From IMG/VR virus record IMGVR_UViG_3300027985_000229, positions 1 through 27,568 of that record: a stretch of 27,568 nucleotides of DNA. The stretch is one strand, 5' to 3'. The stretch is from a virus. The position numbers and the translations under genes were made by a program. The notes below the pieces were generated by a model. That model searched no databases. It was not told the DNA's origin and was given only the letters and a program-made list of their open reading frames with translations. Below are positions 8,416 through 17,111 of the stretch, one piece after another; the first letter of the stretch is position 1; every line of letters begins with the position of its first letter.

Positions 8416-8931
8416 ATGGCTAAGTTTCTAGCCGATGGTAAGAAGAAGTTGGTTATGCTTTCCTCGGCACCGGCCGGAATTGCTACCGACACGATTCTTA
8501 CCAGCGAAGCGACCGCGGGAACCGATATCTCGGCAATGACTCTCGCCCCCTGTAACCTCGGCCCCTCGGGCTCGGATACGGTGGACGAAAAGAGCCTCGC
8601 CGACCAGGGGAACGCGCAAACGTTCGGCGCGTCGAATTACCAGGGCCGTAGCATCACGCTATTCCGGTATTTTGACGAGTCCACGCTACAGCCGGACGGC
8701 ACCGAGGACGCGGCCTATACCGCGCTAAAGGAAAAGGGCACGACCGTTCGATTCCTTACGCGCGAGAGCGCCAAGGATTCGACCGCGGCATTCGCGGACG
8801 GCGACGAGGTGAATTACGTCGAGTACACCACCGACGAGCCGCAAGAGACCGAGGGCGACGGCTACATCAAGTCCGTCATTCCTCTTGCGTACGCGGGCAC
8901 CTCGGCCCGTAACGTGGTGCTCTCCACCTAA
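8416..8931 (+). CDS. Major tail protein
   Basis: A 171-residue tail tube subunit. It lies between the tail terminator and the frameshifted chaperones, the fixed position for this gene. It is beta-rich and ends in GYIKSVIPLAYAG; an SITLFRYFDE strand and a VRFLTRE strand are typical of siphoviral tube proteins. ATG 8416 follows AAGTGAGAAAACC, a rather weak ribosome site for an abundant protein. A strong hairpin follows the stop codon. Confidence 0.85.
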   Translation: MAKFLADGKKKLVMLSSAPAGIATDTILTSEATAGTDISAMTLAPCNLGPSGSDTVDEKSLADQGNAQTFGASNYQGRSITLFRYFDESTLQPDGTEDAAYTALKEKGTTVRFLTRESAKDSTAAFADGDEVNYVEYTTDEPQETEGDGYIKSVIPLAYAGTSARNVVLST

Positions 8932-8947
8932 CCGATGCTAGACTAGT

Positions 8948-8996
8948 GGCGGCCCCCGGCCCGCGCGCTACGCGCCGCGGGTTGGGGCCTGCCGCC
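8948..8996 (+). terminator. Strong hairpin after the major tail gene
   Basis: GGCGGC (8948-8953) pairs with GCCGCC (8991-8996), and 8954-8965 pairs with 8976-8987 at all 12 positions (two G-T wobbles), leaving a 10-base loop. No T-tract follows, so a classical intrinsic terminator is doubtful. It may partly terminate, or protect the 3' end of the major tail mRNA, lowering expression of the chaperone genes relative to the tube gene. Confidence 0.5.
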
Positions 8997-9019
8997 CGAC
9001 CGACGAGGAAGAGGAAAAC

Positions 9020-9628
9020 GTGGAATATACCAGCGAAGATATGCCGTTCGATTTTGACGAATGGCTCGCGTCCGGCACCGTGCGCCGCAAGATGGTGCGC
9101 GTATACAATGACCCCGCGCTCGCGGAAGAGGCCGAGGCCCTGCTCGCCGAGCGCGAGGAAATCGCTAAGACGGCCGAAGAGCGGTCGCTTTCCGAGGGCG
9201 ACCCGTTCGCCGAAATCGACGCGCGGCTAGAAGATATCGCGACGCGCTTTGCCGCGAGCGTATCCGAGTGGCTTATCGGCCCCGTGACCGCCGAGGAATA
9301 CGACGCGATTACCGCCGAGCACCCCGAGACTTTGCCCCCGCATAAGCCGTTCGTCTCGGCCCCCAAAAAGGCGTGGGACGATTGGGGCGAGGCCGTCAAC
9401 AAGTGGAAGGCTCGCGAGGCCGCGGCCGACCTAGAGCGCAACCTTGCATATCTCGCGGCCGCCGTGGTCGAAATCCGTTTCGGCGACAAGGTTATCGACC
9501 ATGTGACGCCCGAGCAAATTCGGGCGCTACGCAACCGGCCGCACGGAAAGTTGCAATATGAGTCGCTACTCGCGACCGCGATTGCGATTACCGATGGTGA
9601 GGTTGAATTCCCCGCCCCAAAATCCTAG
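9020..9628 (+). CDS. Tail assembly chaperone (gpG-like)
   Basis: A 202-residue chaperone that binds the tape measure protein during tail assembly. It is helical and acidic (EEAEALLAEREEIAKTAEER; IDARLEDIATRFAASVSEW), with an IRFGDKVIDHVTPEQIRALRN segment near the end. GTG 9020 follows GAGGAAGAGGAAAA. Just before the stop, the in-frame codons GCC CCA AAA form the slippery heptamer CCCAAAA (9616-9622), allowing a -1 shift into the downstream reading frame, as in lambda gpG/gpGT. Confidence 0.88.
   Translation: MEYTSEDMPFDFDEWLASGTVRRKMVRVYNDPALAEEAEALLAEREEIAKTAEERSLSEGDPFAEIDARLEDIATRFAASVSEWLIGPVTAEEYDAITAEHPETLPPHKPFVSAPKKAWDDWGEAVNKWKAREAAADLERNLAYLAAAVVEIRFGDKVIDHVTPEQIRALRNRPHGKLQYESLLATAIAITDGEVEFPAPKS
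9616..9622 (+). promoter_or_regulatory. -1 ribosomal frameshift site CCCAAAA
   Basis: The heptamer is read C CCA AAA in the gpG frame, matching the X XXY YYZ rule. Slippage re-pairs CCC and AAA and continues ATC CTA GAC GAA, entering the downstream open frame two codons before the gpG stop (9626-9628). The downstream protein starts ILDEFGDREGLLLSLRTA, the usual start of the T extension in this phage group. Confidence 0.9.
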
Positions 9629-9969
9629 ACGAATTCGGTGACCGCGAGGGCCTTTTGCTTTCGTTGCGAACGGCCCGCGCTTGGGGAAAGACCCCGACCG
9701 AATACGAGAAAATGTCGAATCGTGATAAGCAATTGTGCGAAATGCTCGTGCTACACGATGACGCGCTACTCACCCGGTACGGGGTGCGAGCCGACCAGGC
9801 TGGCGACCCCGACACCGAGGGGTGGTGGATAGTTGAGACGACAACCGACTACGCCGCGAAGGCGGTAGCCGAGTGGGAAGCCGACAACGAGACGGGGCCC
9901 GGCGAGACCGTAACGGTGCGGCTCGACCCCGACTATATCCCACGGCATCGCGGCGATAGACGCCGCTAG
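9622..9969 (+). CDS. gpT extension of the frameshifted tail chaperone (gpGT)
   Basis: This segment adds 115 residues to the first 201 residues of the gpG frame, giving a fusion of about 316 residues that would bridge the tape measure and tube subunits. The conserved entry EFGDREGLLLSLRTARAW and the acidic middle are typical. It probably has no start codon of its own; TTG 9655 has no ribosome site. The stop TAG (9967-9969) is immediately followed by copy B of the 135-bp element. Confidence 0.87.
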   Translation: MLDEFGDREGLLLSLRTARAWGKTPTEYEKMSNRDKQLCEMLVLHDDALLTRYGVRADQAGDPDTEGWWIVETTTDYAAKAVAEWEADNETGPGETVTVRLDPDYIPRHRGDRRR

Positions 9970-10104
9970 CCGACGCTCGACCCGTAACGCGCCACAGGAC
10001 GCCCGGAAACGGCCCTGTGGCGCGTTTGCGTGCGTGGGCGCTTGTACCCCTACCTGTGGCACCCCTACTCGCGTTAGAGGGCCGTTTTAGAGCGATTGAG
10101 AGGG
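9970..10104 (+). repeat. 135-bp structured element, copy B
   Basis: It has the same length and offsets as copies A and C. The 5' box CCGACGCTCGACCCGTAACG is followed by a perfect 13-bp hairpin (9986-9998 with 10014-10026) ending in TTT, a terminator-like structure. The alternative long-range stem 10010-10024 with 10070-10084 pairs at 14 of 15 positions, two by G-U, and shares its 5' arm with the hairpin. TACCCCTACCT occupies the loop. The internal ACCCC/GGGGT hairpin of A and C is lost here. GAGAGGG at the 3' end serves as the ribosome site for the tape measure gene. Confidence 0.82.
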
Positions 10105-10113
10105 TGGTGCAGA

Positions 10114-12876
10114 ATGGCCGACCGTAGCATCGTCGTGCGCCTACGCGCCGAGATTTCAGGATACCGCCGAGCGATGGCCGACGCCTCGCGCGACGCGACG
10201 CGCTTTGCCGCGACGCACGACGCCGCGGGCGGCAAGATTGACACGGCCACGGGCCGCATGGTGCGTAGCGCGAAGGTCAACGGTAGCGCGTGGCGAACGG
10301 CTGGCATGACGCTAACCGCGTTCGGCGTGGCGGGCGTTGCCGCGCTCGGGCTCACGGCTAAGGCCGCGATTGATTGGGAAACCGCGTGGGCGGGTGTCCT
10401 AAAGACCGTTGAGGGCACGCCCGAGGAATTGGACCGGCTGGAAAAGTCGCTCCACGATATGAGTTTGCGGCTACCCGCGAGCGCCGAGGAAATTGCAGGC
10501 GTCGCCGAGGTTGCCGGACAACTAGGAATTAAGGTCAACGACGTAGCGAAATTCACCGAGACAATGGTGATGCTCGGCACTACGACGAACCTAAGCGCGG
10601 AAGAGGCCGCGGTTTCGCTCGCTCGCATGGTCAATATCATGGGGACGAGCGTCGAGGATATCGACCGCATGGGCGCGGCGATTGTCGATTTGGGTAACAA
10701 TTCGGCTACCACCGAGTCTGAAATCGTGGATATGTCTACGCGCCTCGCCGCGGCTGGCGAGCAGGCGGGGCTATCCGAGGCCGACGTGCTGGCATTCGCG
10801 GCGGCGCTTACCTCGGTGGGCGTTTCGGCCGAGGCTGGCGGCACCGCGCTTTCTAAGGTATTCACGAGCATTAAGGATGCGACGCGCGACGGCGGCGACG
10901 ACCTAGAGACTTTCGCGAAGGTCGCGAATATGTCGGTTGACGATTTCGTATCGCTATTCCAAAAGGATGCCGCGGGCGCGATTAACGCGTTCATCGTGGG
11001 CATGGGCCGCATGGAAGATGCGGGACAATCGACCACGGGCGTTTTCAAGCAACTGCACCTCACCGATATGCGCCTAAAGCGCTCGATTTCCTCCCTCGGT
11101 TCCGCGGGCGAATTGCTCGGCGATTCTATCGAATTGTCGAACCGCGCGTGGGAAGAGAATTCGGCGCTCGTCATTGAGGCGCAAAAGCGCTACGAGACGA
11201 CGGCTAGCAAGATTCAAATTGCCAAGAATGCGATTAACCTTGTCGCAATCCAAATTGGCGAGAACCTGCTACCGGCTATCGCGGGCGCGGCTTCCGGCGC
11301 GGCATCGTTGGCTAAGACGTTCTCGGAATTGCCGGACCCGCTGAAAAAGGTGCTCGGCACTTTCGGCGGTGTCGTTTCGATGCTCTCGCTTGGCGCTGGT
11401 GCATTCCTGATTCTGATTCCTCGCGTCATTGAGACGAAAAAGGCGCTCGACGTGCTGGCGCTCACGTTCCCGAAGGTGGCCCGTGCGGGCCGCATCGCGG
11501 GCGCGAGCCTCGGCGTTATCGGCGCGGCTCTCACCGTAGCGGTGGCGGTATTCGGCTACTTTGCCAATAAGGCGGGCGAGGCTAACCAAAAGGCCGAGGA
11601 ATTGGCCGACACGCTGGACGAGGCTTCCGGCGCGATGACGACCCTAACCCGCGAGACCGTCTACAATGAATTGGTTTCGAGCAAGGCTGTTGACGCGGCT
11701 AAGCAATTGGGCATCGGGCTCGACACGATTACCGACGCGGCGCTCGGCAATGCCGACGCTATGGCCGTCGTTAATCGGGCGATTGACGAGGGCGAAACCC
11801 GCGTTGCTAAGTTGGTTGACCAATACGGCGCGAGCGCCGAGGGCGCGGTTGAAACGACCGACGCCATTACGGTATTGCGCCAGACTATCGGCGACCAAAA
11901 CGAATCGCTCGCGCTCGCTAAGGAAAAGTGGGTTGACCATAAGGCGGCGATGGGCGATGCCGAATCTAGCACCGATAGCCTAACCGGCGCGATTACCGAC
12001 GCAACCGGCGCAACCGACGATTACGCCGACGCGCTGGAAGAAGCCCTCGGCGAACTAGACGAGATGGCGCAAAAGACCCTCTCGGCTCGCGAGGCTTCGC
12101 GTAAGTTTGAGGGCGCTATTGACGACGCCGCGGCGGCCGTCAAGAATAACGGCAAAACGCTCGATATCCACACGCAAAAGGGCCGCGATAACCAGGCGGC
12201 GCTAGACGATATCGCGGATTCGACATGGGCCCTTATCGACGCGTTCCGCGAGAACGGCGCATCGGTAAAGACGCTAGAGGGCAAGATGAAAACCGGCCGC
12301 GCCGAATTCATTCGGGCGGCCGAGGCTATGGGCATGGGCTCGGATAAGGCTAAGGCTTTGGCCGACAAGATGGGGCTAATTCCTCATAATGTCCACACGG
12401 CCGTATCGGTTTCGACCGGGCAGGCGAGCGCGACGGTAAATGCGTTCCTCGCTAAGTATCGCTCGACCACCCTAACAATTCCGTTTAAGACGGTTGAGAG
12501 TGCGCCGCCGAGTTTCTTTGGCAAGGCGGCCGGTGGTCGAATCTACGGGCCCGGCACCGAGACGAGCGACAGTATCCCGGTGCGACTCTCTCGCAACGAG
12601 CACGTTCTCTCGGCTCGCGAGGTGCGCGGGCTCGGTGGTCACGCGAACGTGGAGCGTATCCGCGCCGCGGCTCGGCGAGGGTTCGCCGATGGCGGGCACC
12701 TCGGTTCGTCCGGGGGCAACGTCACGGTAAACCCGCACCTAGACGGCATGACGAGCCGCGACCTGGCGATGCTCGCCGAGCAAATCGGCGCGGCCAACGC
12801 CGAGGCGGCGGCCCGCATCGTCTACGGCGCGCTACGGCAAGCCGCTCGCGAAGTTGGACAGGGGGCGCGTAGGTAA
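10114..12876 (+). CDS. Tape measure protein
   Basis: A 920-residue protein that sets tail length; at about 1.5 angstroms per residue it predicts a tail near 140 nm. The N-terminal third (IDWETAWAGVLKTVEGTPEE, SAEEIAGVAEVAGQLGI, TNLSAEEAAVSLARM, GGTALSKVF) is the TP901-type tape measure core. A hydrophobic region (FGGVVSMLSLGAGAFLILIP; GASLGVIGAALTVAVAVFGYF) provides the membrane-active part. Long helical stretches follow, with a typical C-terminal GGRIYGPGTETSDSIPVRL and FADGG. ATG 10114 is preferred over TTG 10096 because GAGAGGGTGG lies between them. Confidence 0.94.
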   Translation: MADRSIVVRLRAEISGYRRAMADASRDATRFAATHDAAGGKIDTATGRMVRSAKVNGSAWRTAGMTLTAFGVAGVAALGLTAKAAIDWETAWAGVLKTVEGTPEELDRLEKSLHDMSLRLPASAEEIAGVAEVAGQLGIKVNDVAKFTETMVMLGTTTNLSAEEAAVSLARMVNIMGTSVEDIDRMGAAIVDLGNNSATTESEIVDMSTRLAAAGEQAGLSEADVLAFAAALTSVGVSAEAGGTALSKVFTSIKDATRDGGDDLETFAKVANMSVDDFVSLFQKDAAGAINAFIVGMGRMEDAGQSTTGVFKQLHLTDMRLKRSISSLGSAGELLGDSIELSNRAWEENSALVIEAQKRYETTASKIQIAKNAINLVAIQIGENLLPAIAGAASGAASLAKTFSELPDPLKKVLGTFGGVVSMLSLGAGAFLILIPRVIETKKALDVLALTFPKVARAGRIAGASLGVIGAALTVAVAVFGYFANKAGEANQKAEELADTLDEASGAMTTLTRETVYNELVSSKAVDAAKQLGIGLDTITDAALGNADAMAVVNRAIDEGETRVAKLVDQYGASAEGAVETTDAITVLRQTIGDQNESLALAKEKWVDHKAAMGDAESSTDSLTGAITDATGATDDYADALEEALGELDEMAQKTLSAREASRKFEGAIDDAAAAVKNNGKTLDIHTQKGRDNQAALDDIADSTWALIDAFRENGASVKTLEGKMKTGRAEFIRAAEAMGMGSDKAKALADKMGLIPHNVHTAVSVSTGQASATVNAFLAKYRSTTLTIPFKTVESAPPSFFGKAAGGRIYGPGTETSDSIPVRLSRNEHVLSAREVRGLGGHANVERIRAAARRGFADGGHLGSSGGNVTVNPHLDGMTSRDLAMLAEQIGAANAEAAARIVYGALRQAAREVGQGARR

Positions 12877-13682
12877 TGGCAATTAGTGTCACCGTCTCGC
12901 TCGTGGGCACCACGAGCCCGCGGCAGGTGCAAATTGACGTGGGCGGCACAAGCCCCGGCGATATCGTCTCAATTGTCGGTAGCCTCGGCACGTTCTCGTG
13001 GAGCGTGCGCGGGGCAACCGACATTGTGGCGACCGGCTCGCAAGTATTGCGGCGCGATAACCTAGCCCCTGTCAATGTCGCTTTCACCTATATTGTCACC
13101 GTTAATGCGGTGCAGTACGAGTCTAGCGAAATCACCGTGACCTATGGCGCGAATTACGTGCTTACGGGGCTCGACGGCTTGGATTCGGTAGATTTTACTT
13201 GGTTGGATAACGACGCGCCGGTAGATATTGATTTCAACCAGCATTTCACGCGCGTACCCGGACGCGATACCGATGTGATGCGATATGCCGAGGGCGGCGT
13301 CGAATCCGGCGAATATCTCGTGCAGACGGTAAAGAGCGACACCCTGGTATTGCGCACCATCTTGCGCAAGGGTGCCCCGGTGGTGCTACGCACGAACGGA
13401 AGCATTCGCGATATCCCGCCCGTTTCGATTGTCGGTATCACGAGCGCTCACCGCGAATTGCGGCGCAAGGGCGGCAACTCTTCCGACCGAAATTGGTTGC
13501 TCGGCTGGCGCGACGCGTCCGACCCGCGCGCCACGGTCCCGGTGACCGCGTGGACGTTCGCCGATATGAACGCGGTTATCACCGCCGAGGGCGGCACGTT
13601 CGCCGACCTGAATTCCTACATTACCGCGATGGGCGGCACGTTCGCCGACATTAACGCATGGGATTGGGAGAGCGAGGCGTAA
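12876..13682 (+). CDS. Minor tail protein (distal-tail position)
   Basis: A 268-residue protein whose ATG shares one base with the tape measure stop (TAATG). It is beta-rich, with an Ig-like N-terminal half (VTVSLVGTTSP; FTYIVTVNAVQYESSEITVTYG) and a second half with LVLRTILRKGAPVVLRTNG. By position it would be the distal tail protein joining the tube to the tip. The last 42 residues (227-268) are three 14-residue repeats beginning TFADMN, TFADLN and TFADIN, the first two ending in GG. Confidence 0.68.
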   Translation: MAISVTVSLVGTTSPRQVQIDVGGTSPGDIVSIVGSLGTFSWSVRGATDIVATGSQVLRRDNLAPVNVAFTYIVTVNAVQYESSEITVTYGANYVLTGLDGLDSVDFTWLDNDAPVDIDFNQHFTRVPGRDTDVMRYAEGGVESGEYLVQTVKSDTLVLRTILRKGAPVVLRTNGSIRDIPPVSIVGITSAHRELRRKGGNSSDRNWLLGWRDASDPRATVPVTAWTFADMNAVITAEGGTFADLNSYITAMGGTFADINAWDWESEA

Positions 13683-14765
13683 ATGCGCGATTCGGCCTCA
13701 GACGAGGTATTCGAAACCGCCGCGGGCTTTCGCGTGCGGGTGGATTCCTGCCTAGGTGGGGATTTGCTCGCCGCGAATATCCCCGTTAGCGGGGGCTCGT
13801 ATATTCTCGACTCGACTACACAAACCCTGGAAAGCGCTACCGTGGTGGTGCCGTATTACGCCGATGGCCGCTCGTGGGTTCCCGCGGCCGAGGTGCGGCA
13901 CCCGCTCGGGCGCTTTGGGCAGGAATTGGTATTTACCGCCGTCGTTACGGACGGCTCGGAAGATTTTTGGGAAACCGACCTAGGCCGCGTGCGTATCCAA
14001 GAATGGTACGACGACGGCAATATCGTCGTGGAATGCGAGGGGGTTATGCGCCGCGCGGCCGATAGCCGGTTCTCGCGACGCACGACACCGCGCAAGGATG
14101 GCACGCTCGCAAGCGAATTGGTACGCATCATGCCGGGCGGTATCCCCGTCATGATTTCCGACGACCTTACCGACCGCGCGTGCCCGTCCACGTTCGAATG
14201 GGACGAGGACCGAATTTCGGCGATTTACGACATTATCGACGCGTGGCCCGCGCTTATCAAGCCGGACGGCTACGGCGGCGTGGAAATCCTCCCCGAATTG
14301 AACGAGGCCGAATGGTCTAGCGTCTACACGTTCCACGACGGCGACGGCGGCACCGCGGCGAGCGCGCCGCGCTCGGACACGCGCGAGCGCGTCTACAACC
14401 GCGTGATTGCCAGGGCCGAGACGGACGACGCCGACGCGCCGCTAGTGCAGGGGCAGGCGAAGATTACGAGCGGCGAGTATTCGGTGACCGGCCCGTACGG
14501 CGACGTTCCCCGGTTCTACTCGTCCCCCCTGCTAAAGACGCAAGCGGAATGCCAGGCCGCCGCGGCGGCCCTGCTCGCCAAGTCGCAACGCCCGGCGCGG
14601 GTGCTCGACGTGGTGGCGGCGGTTGACCCCCGGTTCGAATTGTTCGACCCGGTGACCGTGGAATTCGACGGGGTGGAATATCGCGGGTGGATTATCGGCA
14701 TCGCGTACCCGCTTACGCACGATGACGATATGGTGCTCACCGTATCCATATTCTACGCATTCTAA
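13683..14765 (+). CDS. Minor tail protein (DUF5047-like / tail-tip)
   Basis: A 360-residue protein beginning right after the previous stop. A beta-rich N-terminus (LESATVVVPYYADGRSW; GRVRIQEWYDDGNIVVECEG) is followed by a helical DRISAIYDIIDAWPALIKPDG segment and a C-terminal FDPVTVEFDGVEYRGWIIGI. This arrangement resembles the baseplate-hub-like proteins encoded after the distal tail gene in actinobacterial phages. The family name is given from memory of the pattern; the tail-tip role follows from gene order. Confidence 0.66.
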   Translation: MRDSASDEVFETAAGFRVRVDSCLGGDLLAANIPVSGGSYILDSTTQTLESATVVVPYYADGRSWVPAAEVRHPLGRFGQELVFTAVVTDGSEDFWETDLGRVRIQEWYDDGNIVVECEGVMRRAADSRFSRRTTPRKDGTLASELVRIMPGGIPVMISDDLTDRACPSTFEWDEDRISAIYDIIDAWPALIKPDGYGGVEILPELNEAEWSSVYTFHDGDGGTAASAPRSDTRERVYNRVIARAETDDADAPLVQGQAKITSGEYSVTGPYGDVPRFYSSPLLKTQAECQAAAAALLAKSQRPARVLDVVAAVDPRFELFDPVTVEFDGVEYRGWIIGIAYPLTHDDDMVLTVSIFYAF

Positions 14766-14774
14766 GGGGGCGCT

Positions 14775-15851
14775 ATGCGATTGTCCGATGCGGTAGCCGC
14801 GACCCCCCGGCCGGACGGCGATACCGCGGCCTCGCGCCGCGGTATCGTTCGCGCGGTCGATTACACGGGCCGCCGTATTGAGGTTGCGGTTTACGACGAC
14901 ACGATTTCCGAGGATGAAGAGGAAACCCTCGTTATCCCTTATGTCGGATATATTGACGATTATGAGGTTGGCAATATCGCGCTCATTCAGCGCGAGCCGA
15001 CCGGCTATATCGCCACCGGCTGTATCGGCCTCGCGCAAGAGGTGTCGGCCGACGCGAGCGCGGGCACGACCGCGGTTCCTACGGGCCTCGCGCTCGACCG
15101 CTCGAACGCGACCGTCACGGCGACGTGGGACGATAACAGCGAGACGAACTACCGCCTACGGACGAGCAAGGATGGCGGCACGACGTGGGCCCCCACGGTA
15201 TTCACCACGAGCCAGTCTAAGACGTTCGGAATTCAACAGGGCACCACGCTTACCGTTCAAATCTCGGGCTATACGGCCGCAACCGGCTGGTCTGCCTGGT
15301 CTAGTTCTAAGAGCGTGACATATCCCGAGCCCGTACAGCAATACGAGACGGTGACCACCACGATTTATCCGAGCGATTCCGGCACCTGGCGCGTGGATGC
15401 GGCGGCGTGGGACCGCTGGAATACCGACCGGTGGGACGGCCGCCGCGGATTCTACCAGGCCGACCCGGGCGCTTACGGCTCGGGCGTGCTCGTGGGGTGG
15501 GCCGGTTATGGCTCGCGCGTTAAGGATTTGCACGCGGTCGAAATCAAGAAAATCGTTGTCAAGGTAAAGCGCAACGGTTGGGGCGATTACGGCTCGCGTA
15601 AATCGGTGACGGTGCAGGGTTGCGCGAATGGCTCGCGGCCCTCTTCCCGGCCGACCGGCTCGGGCGGCACCAGCACCACGGGCTCGGTCTACATGTATAA
15701 GACGACCTCGTGCGAATTGGGTTCCGCATTGTGCGAGAATTTCCGCACGGGCGATATCCGAAGCCTTATCGCCGCGGGCACACAGGCCGCGGGCTGGTAT
15801 GGCACCAGCGGCTCGTTTGTCCTGGTAGTCACGTATGTTAGGAAGGTCTAA
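14775..15851 (+). CDS. Minor tail protein with fibronectin-III-like domain
   Basis: A 358-residue virion protein. Residues 1-90 form a beta-rich base domain (RGIVRAVDYTGRRIEVAVYDD). Residues about 95-180 look like a fibronectin type III module (PTGLALDRSNATVTATWDD, then YRLRTSKDGGTTW and LTVQISGYTA). The C-terminal part is rich in Gly, Ser, Thr and aromatic residues, suggesting a host-recognition domain. Ribosome site AAGGGGG precedes ATG 14775. The substrate is unknown. Confidence 0.7.
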   Translation: MRLSDAVAATPRPDGDTAASRRGIVRAVDYTGRRIEVAVYDDTISEDEEETLVIPYVGYIDDYEVGNIALIQREPTGYIATGCIGLAQEVSADASAGTTAVPTGLALDRSNATVTATWDDNSETNYRLRTSKDGGTTWAPTVFTTSQSKTFGIQQGTTLTVQISGYTAATGWSAWSSSKSVTYPEPVQQYETVTTTIYPSDSGTWRVDAAAWDRWNTDRWDGRRGFYQADPGAYGSGVLVGWAGYGSRVKDLHAVEIKKIVVKVKRNGWGDYGSRKSVTVQGCANGSRPSSRPTGSGGTSTTGSVYMYKTTSCELGSALCENFRTGDIRSLIAAGTQAAGWYGTSGSFVLVVTYVRKV

Positions 15852-15852
15852 C

Positions 15853-16071
15853 ATGCGGGCACTATGTGGGGCATGCGGCTCGCTCGTGGGCGACGTTACC
15901 AGGCATATCGCCTGGCACCGAAGCCTCGGTGACGCGGCGCGTGACGGGGTGGTGCTCGACGTGCCGGTATTCCGCACGCGAGACACCGAAGAAAGCGGCG
16001 ACATTATCGGCCGCGCAAGGATTATCGGAATTTGTGGGCAACTAGCCCCGGAACGCGAGAGGACTAGGTAA
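15853..16071 (+). CDS. Small C2H2-like zinc-finger protein
   Basis: A 72-residue protein overlapping neither neighbour, with AGGAAGG eight bases before ATG 15853 (an in-frame ATG at 15835 lies inside the previous gene). C5, C8, H18 and H22 form C-x2-C-x9-H-x3-H, a compact zinc-binding motif near the N-terminus; the rest has no recognised motif. Its place between two minor tail genes suggests a virion or assembly factor, or a small DNA/RNA-binding regulator made late. Confidence 0.65.
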   Translation: MRALCGACGSLVGDVTRHIAWHRSLGDAARDGVVLDVPVFRTRDTEESGDIIGRARIIGICGQLAPERERTR

Positions 16072-16725
16072 ATGTCTGCAACCTCCGACGAGTGGACTAT
16101 TCCAACGACCACCAGCGACGGCACGCCCATTAACGAGTGGATTGCTCGGGCGGCTAAAAACGGCTATTTTGTCGTGGCTAGCGAGGCCGAGCGCGCTACG
16201 CTATTGACGACGCTAGACGATGCCGGAATTGACAACACGTACGTTCACGTTGTCCGGCTCGACGCTGACGAGAATTACGAGCACGAATACACGATTGACG
16301 GCGGTACGAATTGGCTCGCCGTTAAGGCCGATGCCGCGAGCACGGACGGGTGGACGCCGACCTATACCAATTTTAGCGTTGGCGATGGCACGGTAACTAC
16401 AAGGGTACAGCGCCGCGACGGGTGGGTATTCGCCTCGTGGAAATTCGTTTTCGGTAGCACGACCTCGGTAACCGGAACTATCAACATTTCGCTTCCCGAG
16501 AGCGTGCTCGTAACGTTTACGAATATCGGCACCTGTTACCTTAACGACGCTAGCGCGTCCGGTGGCGGTAGCCGTAAAAACGGGTGGGTACAGGTGGGTG
16601 CCGACACGTCGATTTGCATTCTTCGCCCCGAGGTTGACGAGGGCGACCTCGTTAACAACACGACCCCGTGGACGTGGGCGGTGGGCGACCAAATCGGCTT
16701 CACCATCGCATACCCGTACATTTAA
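16072..16725 (+). CDS. Minor tail / receptor-binding protein candidate
   Basis: A 217-residue protein starting immediately after the preceding stop. The first 60 residues are helical (WIARAAKNGYFVVASEAERATLLTTLDD); the remainder is a beta-rich jelly-roll-like domain (VTGTINISLPESVLVTFTNIGTCYL; FTIAYPYI at the end). It is the last gene of the main tail operon, a usual place for a fibre or receptor-binding protein. No family was recognised with certainty. Confidence 0.6.
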   Translation: MSATSDEWTIPTTTSDGTPINEWIARAAKNGYFVVASEAERATLLTTLDDAGIDNTYVHVVRLDADENYEHEYTIDGGTNWLAVKADAASTDGWTPTYTNFSVGDGTVTTRVQRRDGWVFASWKFVFGSTTSVTGTINISLPESVLVTFTNIGTCYLNDASASGGGSRKNGWVQVGADTSICILRPEVDEGDLVNNTTPWTWAVGDQIGFTIAYPYI

Positions 16726-16737
16726 GGAGGTGGCACG

Positions 16738-17097
16738 ATGACCGGGGACGAGCGCGAGCGCGACGCGTGGGCTATTGCGGCCACCGAGCGCGCCGAGATA
16801 CGAGGCGAGTACCGACAGGGGCAGGCCCGGATTGAGGGGCTTATCTCGACGCTCGCGAGCGAGATTCGCACCGGCAACGCCTCGCGCGACGCCGAGCACT
16901 CGACGTTCCGAGCGATGTTCACCGACCACGAGAACCGCATTCGCGAGCAAGAGAGCCACCGCACCGACGACCACGAGGCCCGCATTAAGGCACTAGAGCG
17001 CGCAATGTGGCGCTTTGCCGGTGCGGCCGCCGTGGCTGGCGCGGCATTGTCCCTGCTCGTGCAGGTGATTCTCGCGCTGTTCGGCGACCGCCTGTAA
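16738..17097 (+). CDS. Coiled-coil membrane protein (XhlA/holin-like)
   Basis: A 119-residue protein with an almost perfect ribosome site (AAGGAGGTG). Residues about 25-88 are a charged helix with coiled-coil character (ARIEGLISTLASEIRTGN; DDHEARIKALERAMW), and residues 93-115 are one hydrophobic membrane span, followed by GDRL. This N-terminal coil plus C-terminal anchor resembles XhlA-type lysis accessory proteins, and it opens the block leading to endolysin and holin. A virion membrane-anchored role cannot be excluded. Confidence 0.65.
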   Translation: MTGDERERDAWAIAATERAEIRGEYRQGQARIEGLISTLASEIRTGNASRDAEHSTFRAMFTDHENRIREQESHRTDDHEARIKALERAMWRFAGAAAVAGAALSLLVQVILALFGDRL

Positions 17098-17111
17098 GGT
17101 GGATGCTCGCT

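Noticed and set aside
10074-11174. Long minus-strand open frame opposite the tape measure gene (also 15156-16130, 21604-22614 and 23177-24232)
   Set aside because: These are antisense shadows caused by high G+C codon bias; they lack ribosome sites and oppose well-supported + strand genes.
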